This document shows, in pieces, positions 8,103 to 15,419 of a DNA stretch of 18,542 bases. The stretch's first letter is position 1. Every line of letters begins with the position of its first letter. Source of the stretch: Angelakisella sp. Lineage in GTDB: Bacteria; Bacillota; Clostridia; Oscillospirales; Ruminococcaceae. A program made the translations under genes and the position numbers. The notes beneath the pieces are model-generated. The model was not told where the DNA came from, ran no database searches, and was given only the letters and a program-made list of their open reading frames with translations. The stretch covers positions 1-18,542 of the forward strand of contig JAHHTR010000036.1 of assembly GCA_020024515.1 (NCBI GenBank). The letters run 5' to 3'.

Positions 8103-8840
8103 TTAAATTATCATACCGCCATTTACGGAAATAATTTGTCCTGTAATATATCTAGCCTTTTCTGATACCAAAAAAGCTACTGTTTGTGCAATGTCATCAG
8201 TGCTACCGATACTGTTCAGCGGTATTTCTTCACATAGTGCTTGCATATCTTCTTCACTGAAATTTTTGTTCATATCTGTATCAATTACTCCCGGGGAAAC
8301 ACAATTTACACGAATGTTCGATAATCCGACTTCCTTTGCAAGTGCTTTTGTAAAACCTATCAGTGCAGCCTTTGATGCTGAATAGTGAACTTCGCAGCTT
8401 GCTCCAACTTCGCCCCACATAGAAGCGATATTTACTATTATGCCTCTATGTACTTTTATCATATTCGGCAAAACAGATTTTGTGCATAAATAGGCACTTT
8501 TTATATTTATATCAAAAATATTGTCCCAGTCTTCTTCGGTTATGTCAGTAAATAATTTTTGCTGAGCAATACCCACATTATTTATAAGTATTGTTACTTC
8601 TCCGATATCACGCACAATTTCGCTGTGCATTTTTTCAACTTCACTTTTAATTGATACATTACATTTATATGTTAAACACTGTACATTATATGTGTCTTTT
8701 ATATATTTGGCAAGATTTTCCGCCTTATCTTTGTTTTTATTATAATTAATGGCAATATCACAGCCCGTTTTTGCAAGTTCTTCGGCTATTTTTGCACCTA
8801 TTCCACGTGACGAACCGGTTACCAGTGCTATTTCTCTCAT
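8103..8840 (-). CDS. SDR-family reductase, FabG-like; possible EF-P 5-aminopentanone reductase
   Basis: A 245-aa classical short-chain dehydrogenase/reductase. The NAD(P)-binding motif TGSSRGIG is at 8-15, NNVG at 87-90 (usually NNAG), and the active-site tetrad is N112, S140, Y153 and K157 (YSASK). The sequence resembles 3-oxoacyl-ACP reductase FabG. However, GIAQQKLFTDITEEDWD (90-106) and SMWGEVGASCEVHYSASK are, from memory, typical of the clostridial SDR group annotated as EF-P 5-aminopentanone reductase (YmfI type). That enzyme finishes the modification on the conserved lysine of elongation factor P. No fatty acid synthesis genes are nearby, and the partner is an rRNA/tRNA-type pseudouridine synthase, which mildly favours a translation role. 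GAGG lies 8 nt before the ATG. It follows the pseudouridine synthase gene by 24 nt. Confidence 0.85.
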   Translation of the reverse strand: MREIALVTGSSRGIGAKIAEELAKTGCDIAINYNKNKDKAENLAKYIKDTYNVQCLTYKCNVSIKSEVEKMHSEIVRDIGEVTILINNVGIAQQKLFTDITEEDWDNIFDINIKSAYLCTKSVLPNMIKVHRGIIVNIASMWGEVGASCEVHYSASKAALIGFTKALAKEVGLSNIRVNCVSPGVIDTDMNKNFSEEDMQALCEEIPLNSIGSTDDIAQTVAFLVSEKARYITGQIISVNGGMII

Positions 8841-8864
8841 AAAATTTTCCTCTACTGTATATTT

Positions 8865-9827
8865 TTAGTTTTTATCATATAAATTACTGATGTCAAAAGG
8901 TCTGTTTTTCAATGTAAATGTTTTGTCTTTAAGATAATTTAAATGCTCGGCATCTGTCGCAAAAGAAAAAGTCAAACTGTATGAACAAAGTGCCTGATAC
9001 TTAAATGGGAGTCCCTTGTTCATCTGAGCTGTACCATATTTTGTTTCGCCGACAAGCGGGTGACCGATGTATGCCATATGTGCCCTTATTTGGTGAGTTC
9101 TCCCTGTATGAAGAGTAACTTCTATTAATGAAAATTTATTGTCATTTTCAAGTACTCTGTATTCTGTAATAATTTTCAGTCCATTTTGTATAGGCTTATT
9201 GAAAATTTCAACTTGTTTTTTATTTGTATCTTTCCTCAAAAAAGCGGTAACTGTGTTATGTTTTTCTTTTGGAACCCCGAAAATAAGTGCAAGATATTTT
9301 TTGAGGATTTCTCTGTCTTTTATTTTCAGGTTGATTATACGCAAAGTTTGTGCATTTTTCGCACAAATGACAATTCCGCTTGTGTTTCTGTCAATTCGAT
9401 TGCAGAGTGACGGAACAAAACTGTTTTCGTCACTTGGATTATAGATTTTTTGATTATACAGATAGTGCAGCACTCGATTTATAAGTGTATCGGGAGAATT
9501 ACTTTCGTCTTCGTGAACGACAAGTCCCACAGGCTTGTTTACAAGCAAAATATTATCGTCTTCATAAATAATATCAAGGCTATCGCTAACCGATAAAAAA
9601 ACAAGGGGATTGTCGGCAGTTATTAAAAATTCATCATTAACATAGACATCTACAATATCTCCTGTGATTAGTTTTGTGGATATTTCCGCACGTTTTCTGT
9701 TAATTTTAATGTTTTTTGTGCGTATAGCTTTGTACATTATACTTTTTGGCATAGTGGGTGCCGCTTTTGTCAAAAACTTATCCAGTCTTTGTCCACTATC
9801 ATTTTCATTAATAATAAATTGTTTCAC
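8865..9827 (-). CDS. RluA-family pseudouridine synthase with S4 domain
   Basis: Isomerises uridine to pseudouridine in rRNA or tRNA. The 320-aa protein has an N-terminal S4 RNA-binding domain (about 11-66: SGQRLDKFL, IKINRKRAEIS, GDIVDVYV) and an RluA catalytic domain from about 85. It contains VNKPVGLVVH at 96-105, the catalytic aspartate D146 in NRIDRNTSG, and HTGRTHQIRAHMAYIGHPLVGE further on. This architecture fits the RluC/RluD group; the target site cannot be told from sequence alone. The start is GTG at 9827, placed 5 nt after a GGGGG ribosome binding site. It is the first gene of a pair with the SDR reductase. Confidence 0.93.
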   Translation of the reverse strand: MKQFIINENDSGQRLDKFLTKAAPTMPKSIMYKAIRTKNIKINRKRAEISTKLITGDIVDVYVNDEFLITADNPLVFLSVSDSLDIIYEDDNILLVNKPVGLVVHEDESNSPDTLINRVLHYLYNQKIYNPSDENSFVPSLCNRIDRNTSGIVICAKNAQTLRIINLKIKDREILKKYLALIFGVPKEKHNTVTAFLRKDTNKKQVEIFNKPIQNGLKIITEYRVLENDNKFSLIEVTLHTGRTHQIRAHMAYIGHPLVGETKYGTAQMNKGLPFKYQALCSYSLTFSFATDAEHLNYLKDKTFTLKNRPFDISNLYDKN

Positions 9828-10004
9828 TTTTTCCCCCTGAATTTTCTACTGTTTAGTGTAATTTTATTGTTTCTCACGCACATATCTTATAAATCTGTGG
9901 ATTATTATTTTTGTGGCTGAAATATATTGTTTGTATCTTTTTTGTGGAAAACGTATGTATATATTTTGTATAAAGTAACACACCTTTTGTATTTTAGTTT
10001 AATG
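9828..10004. promoter_or_regulatory. Intergenic region upstream of the pseudouridine synthase gene
   Basis: This AT-rich spacer should hold the promoter of the pseudouridine synthase-SDR pair. I find no convincing -35/-10 pair on the minus strand. TGTGG occurs at 9896-9900, 9912-9916 and 9944-9948; one of these, read on the minus strand as TTTTCCACA, fits a loose DnaA-box consensus. I do not consider it an origin. Confidence 0.3.
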
Positions 10005-10055
10005 ACAAATAAATTCCCGTCGACAAATATGTGACAGGAATTTATCTGTTTTTTT
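10005..10055. terminator. Hairpin terminator downstream of argS
   Basis: Perfect 9-bp arms ATAAATTCC (10009-10017) and GGAATTTAT (10037-10045) can be extended inward by GTC/GAC after one mismatch, around an 11-nt loop. It lies about 30 nt past the argS stop and should end the long ddl-argS transcript. The stronger T run (10049-10055) is on the plus-strand side; the minus-strand side reads TTGTCATT, so efficiency for argS may be moderate. Confidence 0.65.
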
Positions 10056-10077
10056 ATTATTACTTTAATATTAATTT

Positions 10078-11769
10078 TTACATAACTTCCGGAGCTGTTA
10101 CTTTTAGTATCGATAGTACGTTATTTAGTACAGTTTTTGCAGCAACACAAAGTGCAAGACGTGGATAAAGAATTTCGTCAGCCTCGTCTTTTATACGGCA
10201 AGTTGTGTAGAATTTGTGGAAAGCTGTTGCAACTGTGCTTGCATAAGTGCTTATCTTTGCAGGGTCATAGTCTTTTGCAGATGTAACAATTACTTGCGGT
10301 AGTTGTGCCAATGCACGAATAAGCTCACGCTCAGACTCTGTGGAAAGAATATCGAATGCAGATGCGTCAAGTGTTTTTGGCTCTACTCCTGTTGCTTTTA
10401 GATTTTTAAGTATTGCACAAATTCTTGCATGTGCATATTGAACATAGAAAACAGGATTTTTTGAGCTTTCCTCTACCGCAAGGTCTAAGTCAAAATCAAG
10501 TGTTGAACCAGGTTCACGCATTATAAAGAAAAATCTTGCTGCGTCAAGTGGAACTTCATCAAGTAGATTTGTAAGTGTTATAGACTTACCTGAACGTTTA
10601 CTCATTCTGTATGGCTCACCGTCTTTTAAAAGTCTTACAAGTTGCATTAGTACTATGTCAAGTTTGTTTCCGTCAAGACCAACTGCGTCCATAGCGCCTT
10701 TGAGTCTTGCAACGTGGCCATGGTGGTCAGCGCCCCATACATTTATTACTTTGTCAAATTTTCTTACTGCAAATTTATTGTAGTGATATGCGATATCTGC
10801 CGCAAAATATGTTGGTAAACCGTTTGTACGACGAAGAACTTCGTCTTTTTCCGCACCAAACTCAGTAGCTTTGTACCAAACAGCACCTTCTTTTTCGTAT
10901 GCAAGACCTTTTTCTGTAAGTATATTTATTACATTGTTTACAGCGTCAGGGTGTAGTGTGCTTTCTTTGAACCATACATCATACAAAATTCTGTATTTTT
11001 CAAGGTCTGTTTTAAGTTTATTTATATTTTTTGGGAGAGCAAAGTCAACAAGGGCTTTTTTGCGTGTTTCACTGTCACAATTAAGATATTTGTCGCCATT
11101 TTCTGCGATAAATGCTTTTGCGTGTTCTATTATATCGTCACCGTGATATGCATCTTCCGGAAATTCCACTGCATCTTCACCTTTTAGCTGTTGGATATAT
11201 CTTGCTTCAAGAGAAATACCGAATTTTTCTATTTGGTTACCGGCATCGTTTATATAAAATTCACGAGTTGTGTCATAGCCTGCCCATGCCATACTTTCAG
11301 CAAGTACGTCACCGATAGCACCACCACGGGCATTACCCATGTGCATAGGGCCTGTTGGGTTTGCAGATACGTATTCAACCATTACTTTTTGCCCTTTTCC
11401 GAAGTTACTTCTACCGTAGTTTTCAGCTTTTTGCAAAACATCATTAAGCATTTGTGAGAACCAGTTTTTTGGCATAAATATATTTATAAATCCGGGACCC
11501 GCAATTTCTATTTTGTCTATTTCAACATCTTCTTTTGGGAAGTGTTTAACTATTGCTTCAGCAATTTTTACAGGTGCCGCTTTCAGTACTTTTACGTTTG
11601 CCATAGCTACGTTTGTTGCAAAGTCACCTTTTGTTATATCAGCAGGAACTTCTATTACAAAGTCATTTGTTTCGGATTTTATTAAATCGCCTGACTCCAT
11701 AGCACTGTTTAATGCCTTTTCTATCGCATTATGTAGATTTAGTTTTGTCTCTTCAAAAATACTTATCAT
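10078..11769 (-). CDS. argS: Arginyl-tRNA synthetase
   Basis: Class I synthetase that charges tRNA-Arg. The 563-aa length is normal. It has the N-terminal Add-1 tRNA-binding domain (about 5-100, ending GPGFINIFM), the HIGH-type motif HMGN at 143-146 in SANPTGPMHMGNARGG, and the KMSK-type motif RMSKRSGK at 388-395. A DALR anticodon-binding domain occupies the last 120 residues (YVQYAHARICAIL onward). The ATG at 11769 follows a GAGAGG site by about 11 nt. It is the last gene of the six-gene cluster, 25 nt after the DUF1934 gene, an arrangement like ywiB-argS of Bacillus subtilis. All key motifs are intact. Confidence 0.97.
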   Translation of the reverse strand: MISIFEETKLNLHNAIEKALNSAMESGDLIKSETNDFVIEVPADITKGDFATNVAMANVKVLKAAPVKIAEAIVKHFPKEDVEIDKIEIAGPGFINIFMPKNWFSQMLNDVLQKAENYGRSNFGKGQKVMVEYVSANPTGPMHMGNARGGAIGDVLAESMAWAGYDTTREFYINDAGNQIEKFGISLEARYIQQLKGEDAVEFPEDAYHGDDIIEHAKAFIAENGDKYLNCDSETRKKALVDFALPKNINKLKTDLEKYRILYDVWFKESTLHPDAVNNVINILTEKGLAYEKEGAVWYKATEFGAEKDEVLRRTNGLPTYFAADIAYHYNKFAVRKFDKVINVWGADHHGHVARLKGAMDAVGLDGNKLDIVLMQLVRLLKDGEPYRMSKRSGKSITLTNLLDEVPLDAARFFFIMREPGSTLDFDLDLAVEESSKNPVFYVQYAHARICAILKNLKATGVEPKTLDASAFDILSTESERELIRALAQLPQVIVTSAKDYDPAKISTYASTVATAFHKFYTTCRIKDEADEILYPRLALCVAAKTVLNNVLSILKVTAPEVM

Positions 11770-11794
11770 CTATTAATATCCTCTCATATTATTA

Positions 11795-12310
11795 TTAATT
11801 TTCTCTTTTAATTCTTATGTTGATAGAATTAGTGCTTGCAAGTGCTGTGTTTACATCGAGTGTATATGTAAACGCAAGTATGCCACCATCTTCGTTTAAA
11901 TCCGCTTTTATTTTACAACCTCTTACACCTATTGTCAACATTCCGTATGGAGTGCCATAATTACACAAATGTCTTTTGTTTTTTTCGATTATTATCTGTG
12001 TTGCATTTTCGCCTGTTCTTTCCATAGTTATTCTGTCGTATTGCGGTTGATAAAGTATTGCCGATGTGGAACCGTTAAATCCTGTTGCCTCAGTCTCCTC
12101 ATACTCTATATGATAGCCTTTTTCGTCAACAAAATATATGCCTTTTGTAACGAGGTCTACGTGCTGTTCTTCACCCTCGACAAGTTGTGTGCTGTTGAGT
12201 TCTATCATTACATTTTCTTCTATATACTCTTTGTATTCAATATTTTCAAGCATTTCAATAGCGTCTTCTACTATTTCGTTTAGTTTTTGCGTCATTTCAT
12301 TATTGGGCAT
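11795..12310 (-). CDS. DUF1934 (YwiB-like) beta-barrel protein
   Basis: A 171-aa cytoplasmic protein of the DUF1934 family, known structurally as a calycin-like beta-barrel of unknown function. The recognisable core is about residues 35-170: VDLVTKGIYF, YHIEYEETEATGF, ITMERTGENATQIII, TPYGMLTIGVRG and a C-terminal strand-rich end (FTYTLDVN). An N-terminal helix of about 30 acidic residues precedes it, making this protein longer than B. subtilis YwiB (142 aa by memory). GGAGGTG is 6 nt upstream of the ATG, an excellent site that supports the long form. It sits directly before argS, as in many Bacillota. Confidence 0.85.
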   Translation of the reverse strand: MPNNEMTQKLNEIVEDAIEMLENIEYKEYIEENVMIELNSTQLVEGEEQHVDLVTKGIYFVDEKGYHIEYEETEATGFNGSTSAILYQPQYDRITMERTGENATQIIIEKNKRHLCNYGTPYGMLTIGVRGCKIKADLNEDGGILAFTYTLDVNTALASTNSINIRIKREN

Positions 12311-12328
12311 TGATACACCTCCGTTTTT

Positions 12329-12673
12329 TTATATTAAGTTTAATTCTATACCAAGTACACCGTATCTGTTTTGTTTTTCCTGTGAATAGTATATGTCCAT
12401 ATCTTTGTGGGTTGCAGTTTTTATATCGTCATTTGTATATCCGCATTTCAGTAAATCAAGATTTTTGTACAGTTCTTCAAAAGAAGAAAAACGGTGCAAA
12501 TCAATGACTTTGCATTGTATGGTATCTTGATTATTTTCCGTATTTATAAATATAATGTTATCATTAATGTTTATCAGTTGCCTTTTTTCATCATTTAGCC
12601 TGAGTTCAATGGTTTTCTGTCCGCTTTTTATCAGTGCAAAAGGCTTTGGATTTAAATTCATACTGTGTGTCAT
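12329..12673 (-). CDS. ASCH domain protein
   Basis: A 114-aa single-domain protein. The N-terminal stretch MNLNPKPFALIKSGQKTIELRL (5-26) is the classical ASCH start, with the GxKxxExR motif at 18-25 (GQKTIELR). It is followed by IININDNIIF-type strands and a C-terminal part (LLKCGYTNDDI, MDIYYSQEKQNRYGVLGIEL) seen in the small bacterial ASCH subgroup. ASCH domains belong to the PUA-like fold and are thought to bind RNA or modified nucleosides; some are amidohydrolases acting on N4-acetylcytidine. The substrate here is unknown. AGGAG lies 11 nt before the ATG. It sits between murD2 (14 nt) and the DUF1934 gene (18 nt), in the same probable transcript. Confidence 0.88.
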   Translation of the reverse strand: MTHSMNLNPKPFALIKSGQKTIELRLNDEKRQLININDNIIFINTENNQDTIQCKVIDLHRFSSFEELYKNLDLLKCGYTNDDIKTATHKDMDIYYSQEKQNRYGVLGIELNLI

Positions 12674-12687
12674 TAATTAAAAAACTC

Positions 12688-14013
12688 CTATTCTCTGCAA
12701 TACTCTTTGAATTTTTCGCCACGTTCCTCAAAGTTTTTAAAACAATCATAGCTTGCGGCAGCGGGAGAAAGTAAGCAAATTTTTCCTTTTTGTGTACATT
12801 CTTTTGCTATACTCACAGCATCTCGTAGGTTTTGTGAAATCTTAATATTTTTAGTCATTCCACTGTCTTTCATCATATCAAAAAGCCTGTTTTTGGTTTC
12901 ACCCATCAGTATAATATTCTGTACACTACTGTCTTTTAAAAAGTCAACAAGCAAAGTGTAGTCAATACCCCTATCCATACCGCCAATAAGCACAGTATCT
13001 ACATTTTTCAGTGTCTTAATCGCCTGAATTGCTGTATTGCAAGCAGTTGATATTGAGTCATCGTAGTAGTCTATACCATTAAAGTTTCCAACATATTCAA
13101 GTCTGTGTGGAAGTCCGGTAAAGGTCATAAGATGTTTTTTAAAGTCACTCTCGCTTATTCCGAGTATCTTATTACAAATAGTGTAGGCAATGGCTATATT
13201 GTATAGATTGTGTTCACCTTTAAGTTTTGTATCAGTGTAAGATATATCAATTTTTTCATCATATACATATATATGGTCATCTTTTACATAAATATCCGCA
13301 TGGTCTGTAAGTGAAGAAGTTATATATTTTTTGGGTGTTTCAAGTATTGATACACTTTCCTTATTTATAATAGTGCAGTCATTTTCTTTTTGAAAACGAA
13401 TAATATTATTTTTTGCACTTATATATTTTTCGTATGTGCCATAGTGGTCAAGATGTTCTTCAAAGGTATTCAGTATAACTGCAATATGCGGTGAACTTGT
13501 TACAAATTCAAGTTGATGACAGGACAATTCAAAAACAATCTTTGTATTGTCATCAATATTGTCAACCATATCAAAACAGGGTATACCTATATTGCCGACA
13601 AAGACAGTATTGTTGTCACAATTTTTGATTATGTGATATAGCAATGAAGAAGTGGTACTCTTACCCTTTGTGCCTGTTATACCTATTATTTGACTGCCGT
13701 ATACTTTGAAAAATACTTCTGTTTGTGATGTTAATTTTTCTCTCTTTACATCTACATCAAGTACAGCTATTCCCGGACTTTTGAATATTAAGTCAAAGTC
13801 ATTTAGTTTATGTTTACATTCATCGAAAGGAATAAATACAGTGTTTGTATAATTGGATATATCAAGATTGCGGTTGTCAGTTGTAAAAAGCTCTGTATCG
13901 GGGTTTAGTCTGCGGATTAATTTATATGTGGATATACCTTCCCGTCCCATACCCCATATTAATATTTTTTTGTTATTAATATATTCTGATATTATATTTA
14001 GTTTACTGTTCAT
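12688..14013 (-). CDS. murD2: MurD2-type ligase: UDP-MurNAc-L-Ala glutamate ligase, probably L-Glu specific
   Basis: Mur ligase of 441 aa that adds glutamate to UDP-MurNAc-L-Ala using ATP. Seen directly: an N-terminal nucleotide-fold domain (ILIWGMGREG at 17-26), the ATP loop GTKGKST at 114-120, ELSCHQLE at 162-169, EEHLDHYGTY at 185-194, the probable carbamylated lysine K201, GLPHR at 300-304 and LSPAAAS at 415-421. Where E. coli MurD has NDSKATN (K319 and T321 near D-Glu), this protein has DDSIST at 318-323. The GGxxK region reads GGMDRG at 344-349. The DSIST form, together with a MurL gene upstream, indicates the MurD2 group described in Xanthomonas, which ligates L-Glu. The ATG overlaps the end of murL by 11 nt and uses AAAGGTGA within murL as its RBS. 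If the assignment is wrong, it is a divergent ordinary MurD. Confidence 0.85.
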   Translation of the reverse strand: MNSKLNIISEYINNKKILIWGMGREGISTYKLIRRLNPDTELFTTDNRNLDISNYTNTVFIPFDECKHKLNDFDLIFKSPGIAVLDVDVKREKLTSQTEVFFKVYGSQIIGITGTKGKSTTSSLLYHIIKNCDNNTVFVGNIGIPCFDMVDNIDDNTKIVFELSCHQLEFVTSSPHIAVILNTFEEHLDHYGTYEKYISAKNNIIRFQKENDCTIINKESVSILETPKKYITSSLTDHADIYVKDDHIYVYDEKIDISYTDTKLKGEHNLYNIAIAYTICNKILGISESDFKKHLMTFTGLPHRLEYVGNFNGIDYYDDSISTACNTAIQAIKTLKNVDTVLIGGMDRGIDYTLLVDFLKDSSVQNIILMGETKNRLFDMMKDSGMTKNIKISQNLRDAVSIAKECTQKGKICLLSPAAASYDCFKNFEERGEKFKEYCRE

Positions 14014-15385
14014 TTAAAGAAATCACCTTTATTTCTTTTTTTAATATTTCATCAAACTCTTTCGGCAAAGAATTTTTTGTATCATAATATTCGTTTATAT
14101 TATATGTTTTTGCTGTATCAATATCTATATTAAAATATGATATATAGTAATCAAGAAGTTTAGGCAGCTTTTCGTTATCTTTATTCAGTCTTTTATATAG
14201 TGTATTCAGTGCGACTTTTACTTCTGTTTGACTACCGACACATTCAAAAGGCTTGTCTTTTTGTATTCCTATAAGTTGTTCAAAAGTTGATTTGAAACTT
14301 TCTTTATCAAGCAGATTTTCAGAAAAAATATCTGTCATTTTTTGTGTACTCAAAAATGGTGACAGTATTATATATACAAATAGACATTTTGCACAGTCAC
14401 AGCACCATATATCTTTCTTACTGCCTTTGTTGCAACTTCGGAAAATATTGTGGAACTGCGGATATTTTGAAAATATATGTGCAATTTGTATTTCTTCCAG
14501 CGGACGCAAAAAGCTGAAATACTCAATGTCGCAACCAATAAAGTTTTTAACATAGAAGATGAAGTCTTGTTCGAATTCGTAGCTTTTTGAGTACTGATGA
14601 TTTACTGTGCTGTCTGAAACGGTTGACTCATTTGCACTGCTTTCGTTTGATAGTACTATATATTTTTTACCTAAAATGTATGCTTGTAAAAGTGAGGAAA
14701 AAGCAACGATTGAAGAAAAAGGTGTATGTCCGTTCAAAAAGCCTTCTTTATTAAGTTGCAACATATTTTTGTCAAGTGTTCTATATGCACAAATTTGTTG
14801 TTCTTCGGTAAAATTAGCTGTTTCCATAGCTTTTTTTGAAGACGGACGATTGTTTATCATATAGCAAACATTGTCTTTTACACTGTCTTTGAGTAATGCA
14901 AGAGTAACATCTGAGTCTTTTCCGCCACCTACTGGGATAAGGCTACCTGTTAATGTAGGTAAATATTCATCGGCATAAGTATTATTGATAACATTGTTTG
15001 AAGATATTGTCATAAAGTCATCAAAAGATGGAGTGATATTATTTATATAGAAAAATTCACCCAAACCGTTAAAATATAATTTTTTCCACCATTCTGACTG
15101 TCGACTTTCAATATCGCCACACTCAATAATAACATTTTGTGGGCAAGCTATTTTCCAGTAGCTTACAAGTTCGGTCATACCAAGTGAAAATATGATTTTA
15201 TTTATTATTCTGTCATTTTTAAGCATTATATTGCTGTTTTTCTCAAATTTCCACATTGGAGCAAACTCCGATAGTCCGTCTATTTTAAAATGATATTCTA
15301 TATTTAATTCGTTACTGTCTTCTCTGACAGTATAACCGCTGTATACAAAAGTCTTATATTTTTTACGTAACTCATAATAATTCAT
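14003..15385 (-). CDS. murL: MurL-type UDP-MurNAc-L-Ala-L-Glu epimerase
   Basis: The 460-aa protein fits MurL, which uses ATP and Mg to convert the terminal L-Glu of UDP-MurNAc-L-Ala-L-Glu to D-Glu. Motifs: GLGEFFYIN at 107-115, the PP-loop-like PVGGGKDS at 151-158, NGHTPFSS at 218-225, LSNESSANES at 245-254, VNHQYSKS at 261-268, YFSFLRPL at 289-296, a cysteine cluster (C318, C328, C329, C331, C334, in SCN...WCCDCAKC) and KPFECVG at 378-384. The GGGKDS loop and the SC...C..C..C pattern recall N-type ATP pyrophosphatases such as QueC (my inference), consistent with adenylation of the glutamate carboxylate. Family members have also been labelled endonuclease-like. GAAAGGA is 14 nt before the ATG. 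It lies 35 nt after ddl and overlaps murD2, so the two are translationally coupled. Confidence 0.87.
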   Translation of the reverse strand: MNYYELRKKYKTFVYSGYTVREDSNELNIEYHFKIDGLSEFAPMWKFEKNSNIMLKNDRIINKIIFSLGMTELVSYWKIACPQNVIIECGDIESRQSEWWKKLYFNGLGEFFYINNITPSFDDFMTISSNNVINNTYADEYLPTLTGSLIPVGGGKDSDVTLALLKDSVKDNVCYMINNRPSSKKAMETANFTEEQQICAYRTLDKNMLQLNKEGFLNGHTPFSSIVAFSSLLQAYILGKKYIVLSNESSANESTVSDSTVNHQYSKSYEFEQDFIFYVKNFIGCDIEYFSFLRPLEEIQIAHIFSKYPQFHNIFRSCNKGSKKDIWCCDCAKCLFVYIILSPFLSTQKMTDIFSENLLDKESFKSTFEQLIGIQKDKPFECVGSQTEVKVALNTLYKRLNKDNEKLPKLLDYYISYFNIDIDTAKTYNINEYYDTKNSLPKEFDEILKKEIKVISLNEQ

Positions 15386-15419
15386 TATATACTGTCAAGT
15401 CCTTTCGATAGCTTTGATA

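Noticed and set aside
9896..9951. Cluster of three TGTGG motifs resembling DnaA boxes between argS and the pseudouridine synthase gene
   Set aside because: Only one (TTTTCCACA on the minus strand) fits a loose box consensus. The motifs are irregularly spaced, there is no dnaA/dnaN nearby, and such matches are common in AT-rich DNA.
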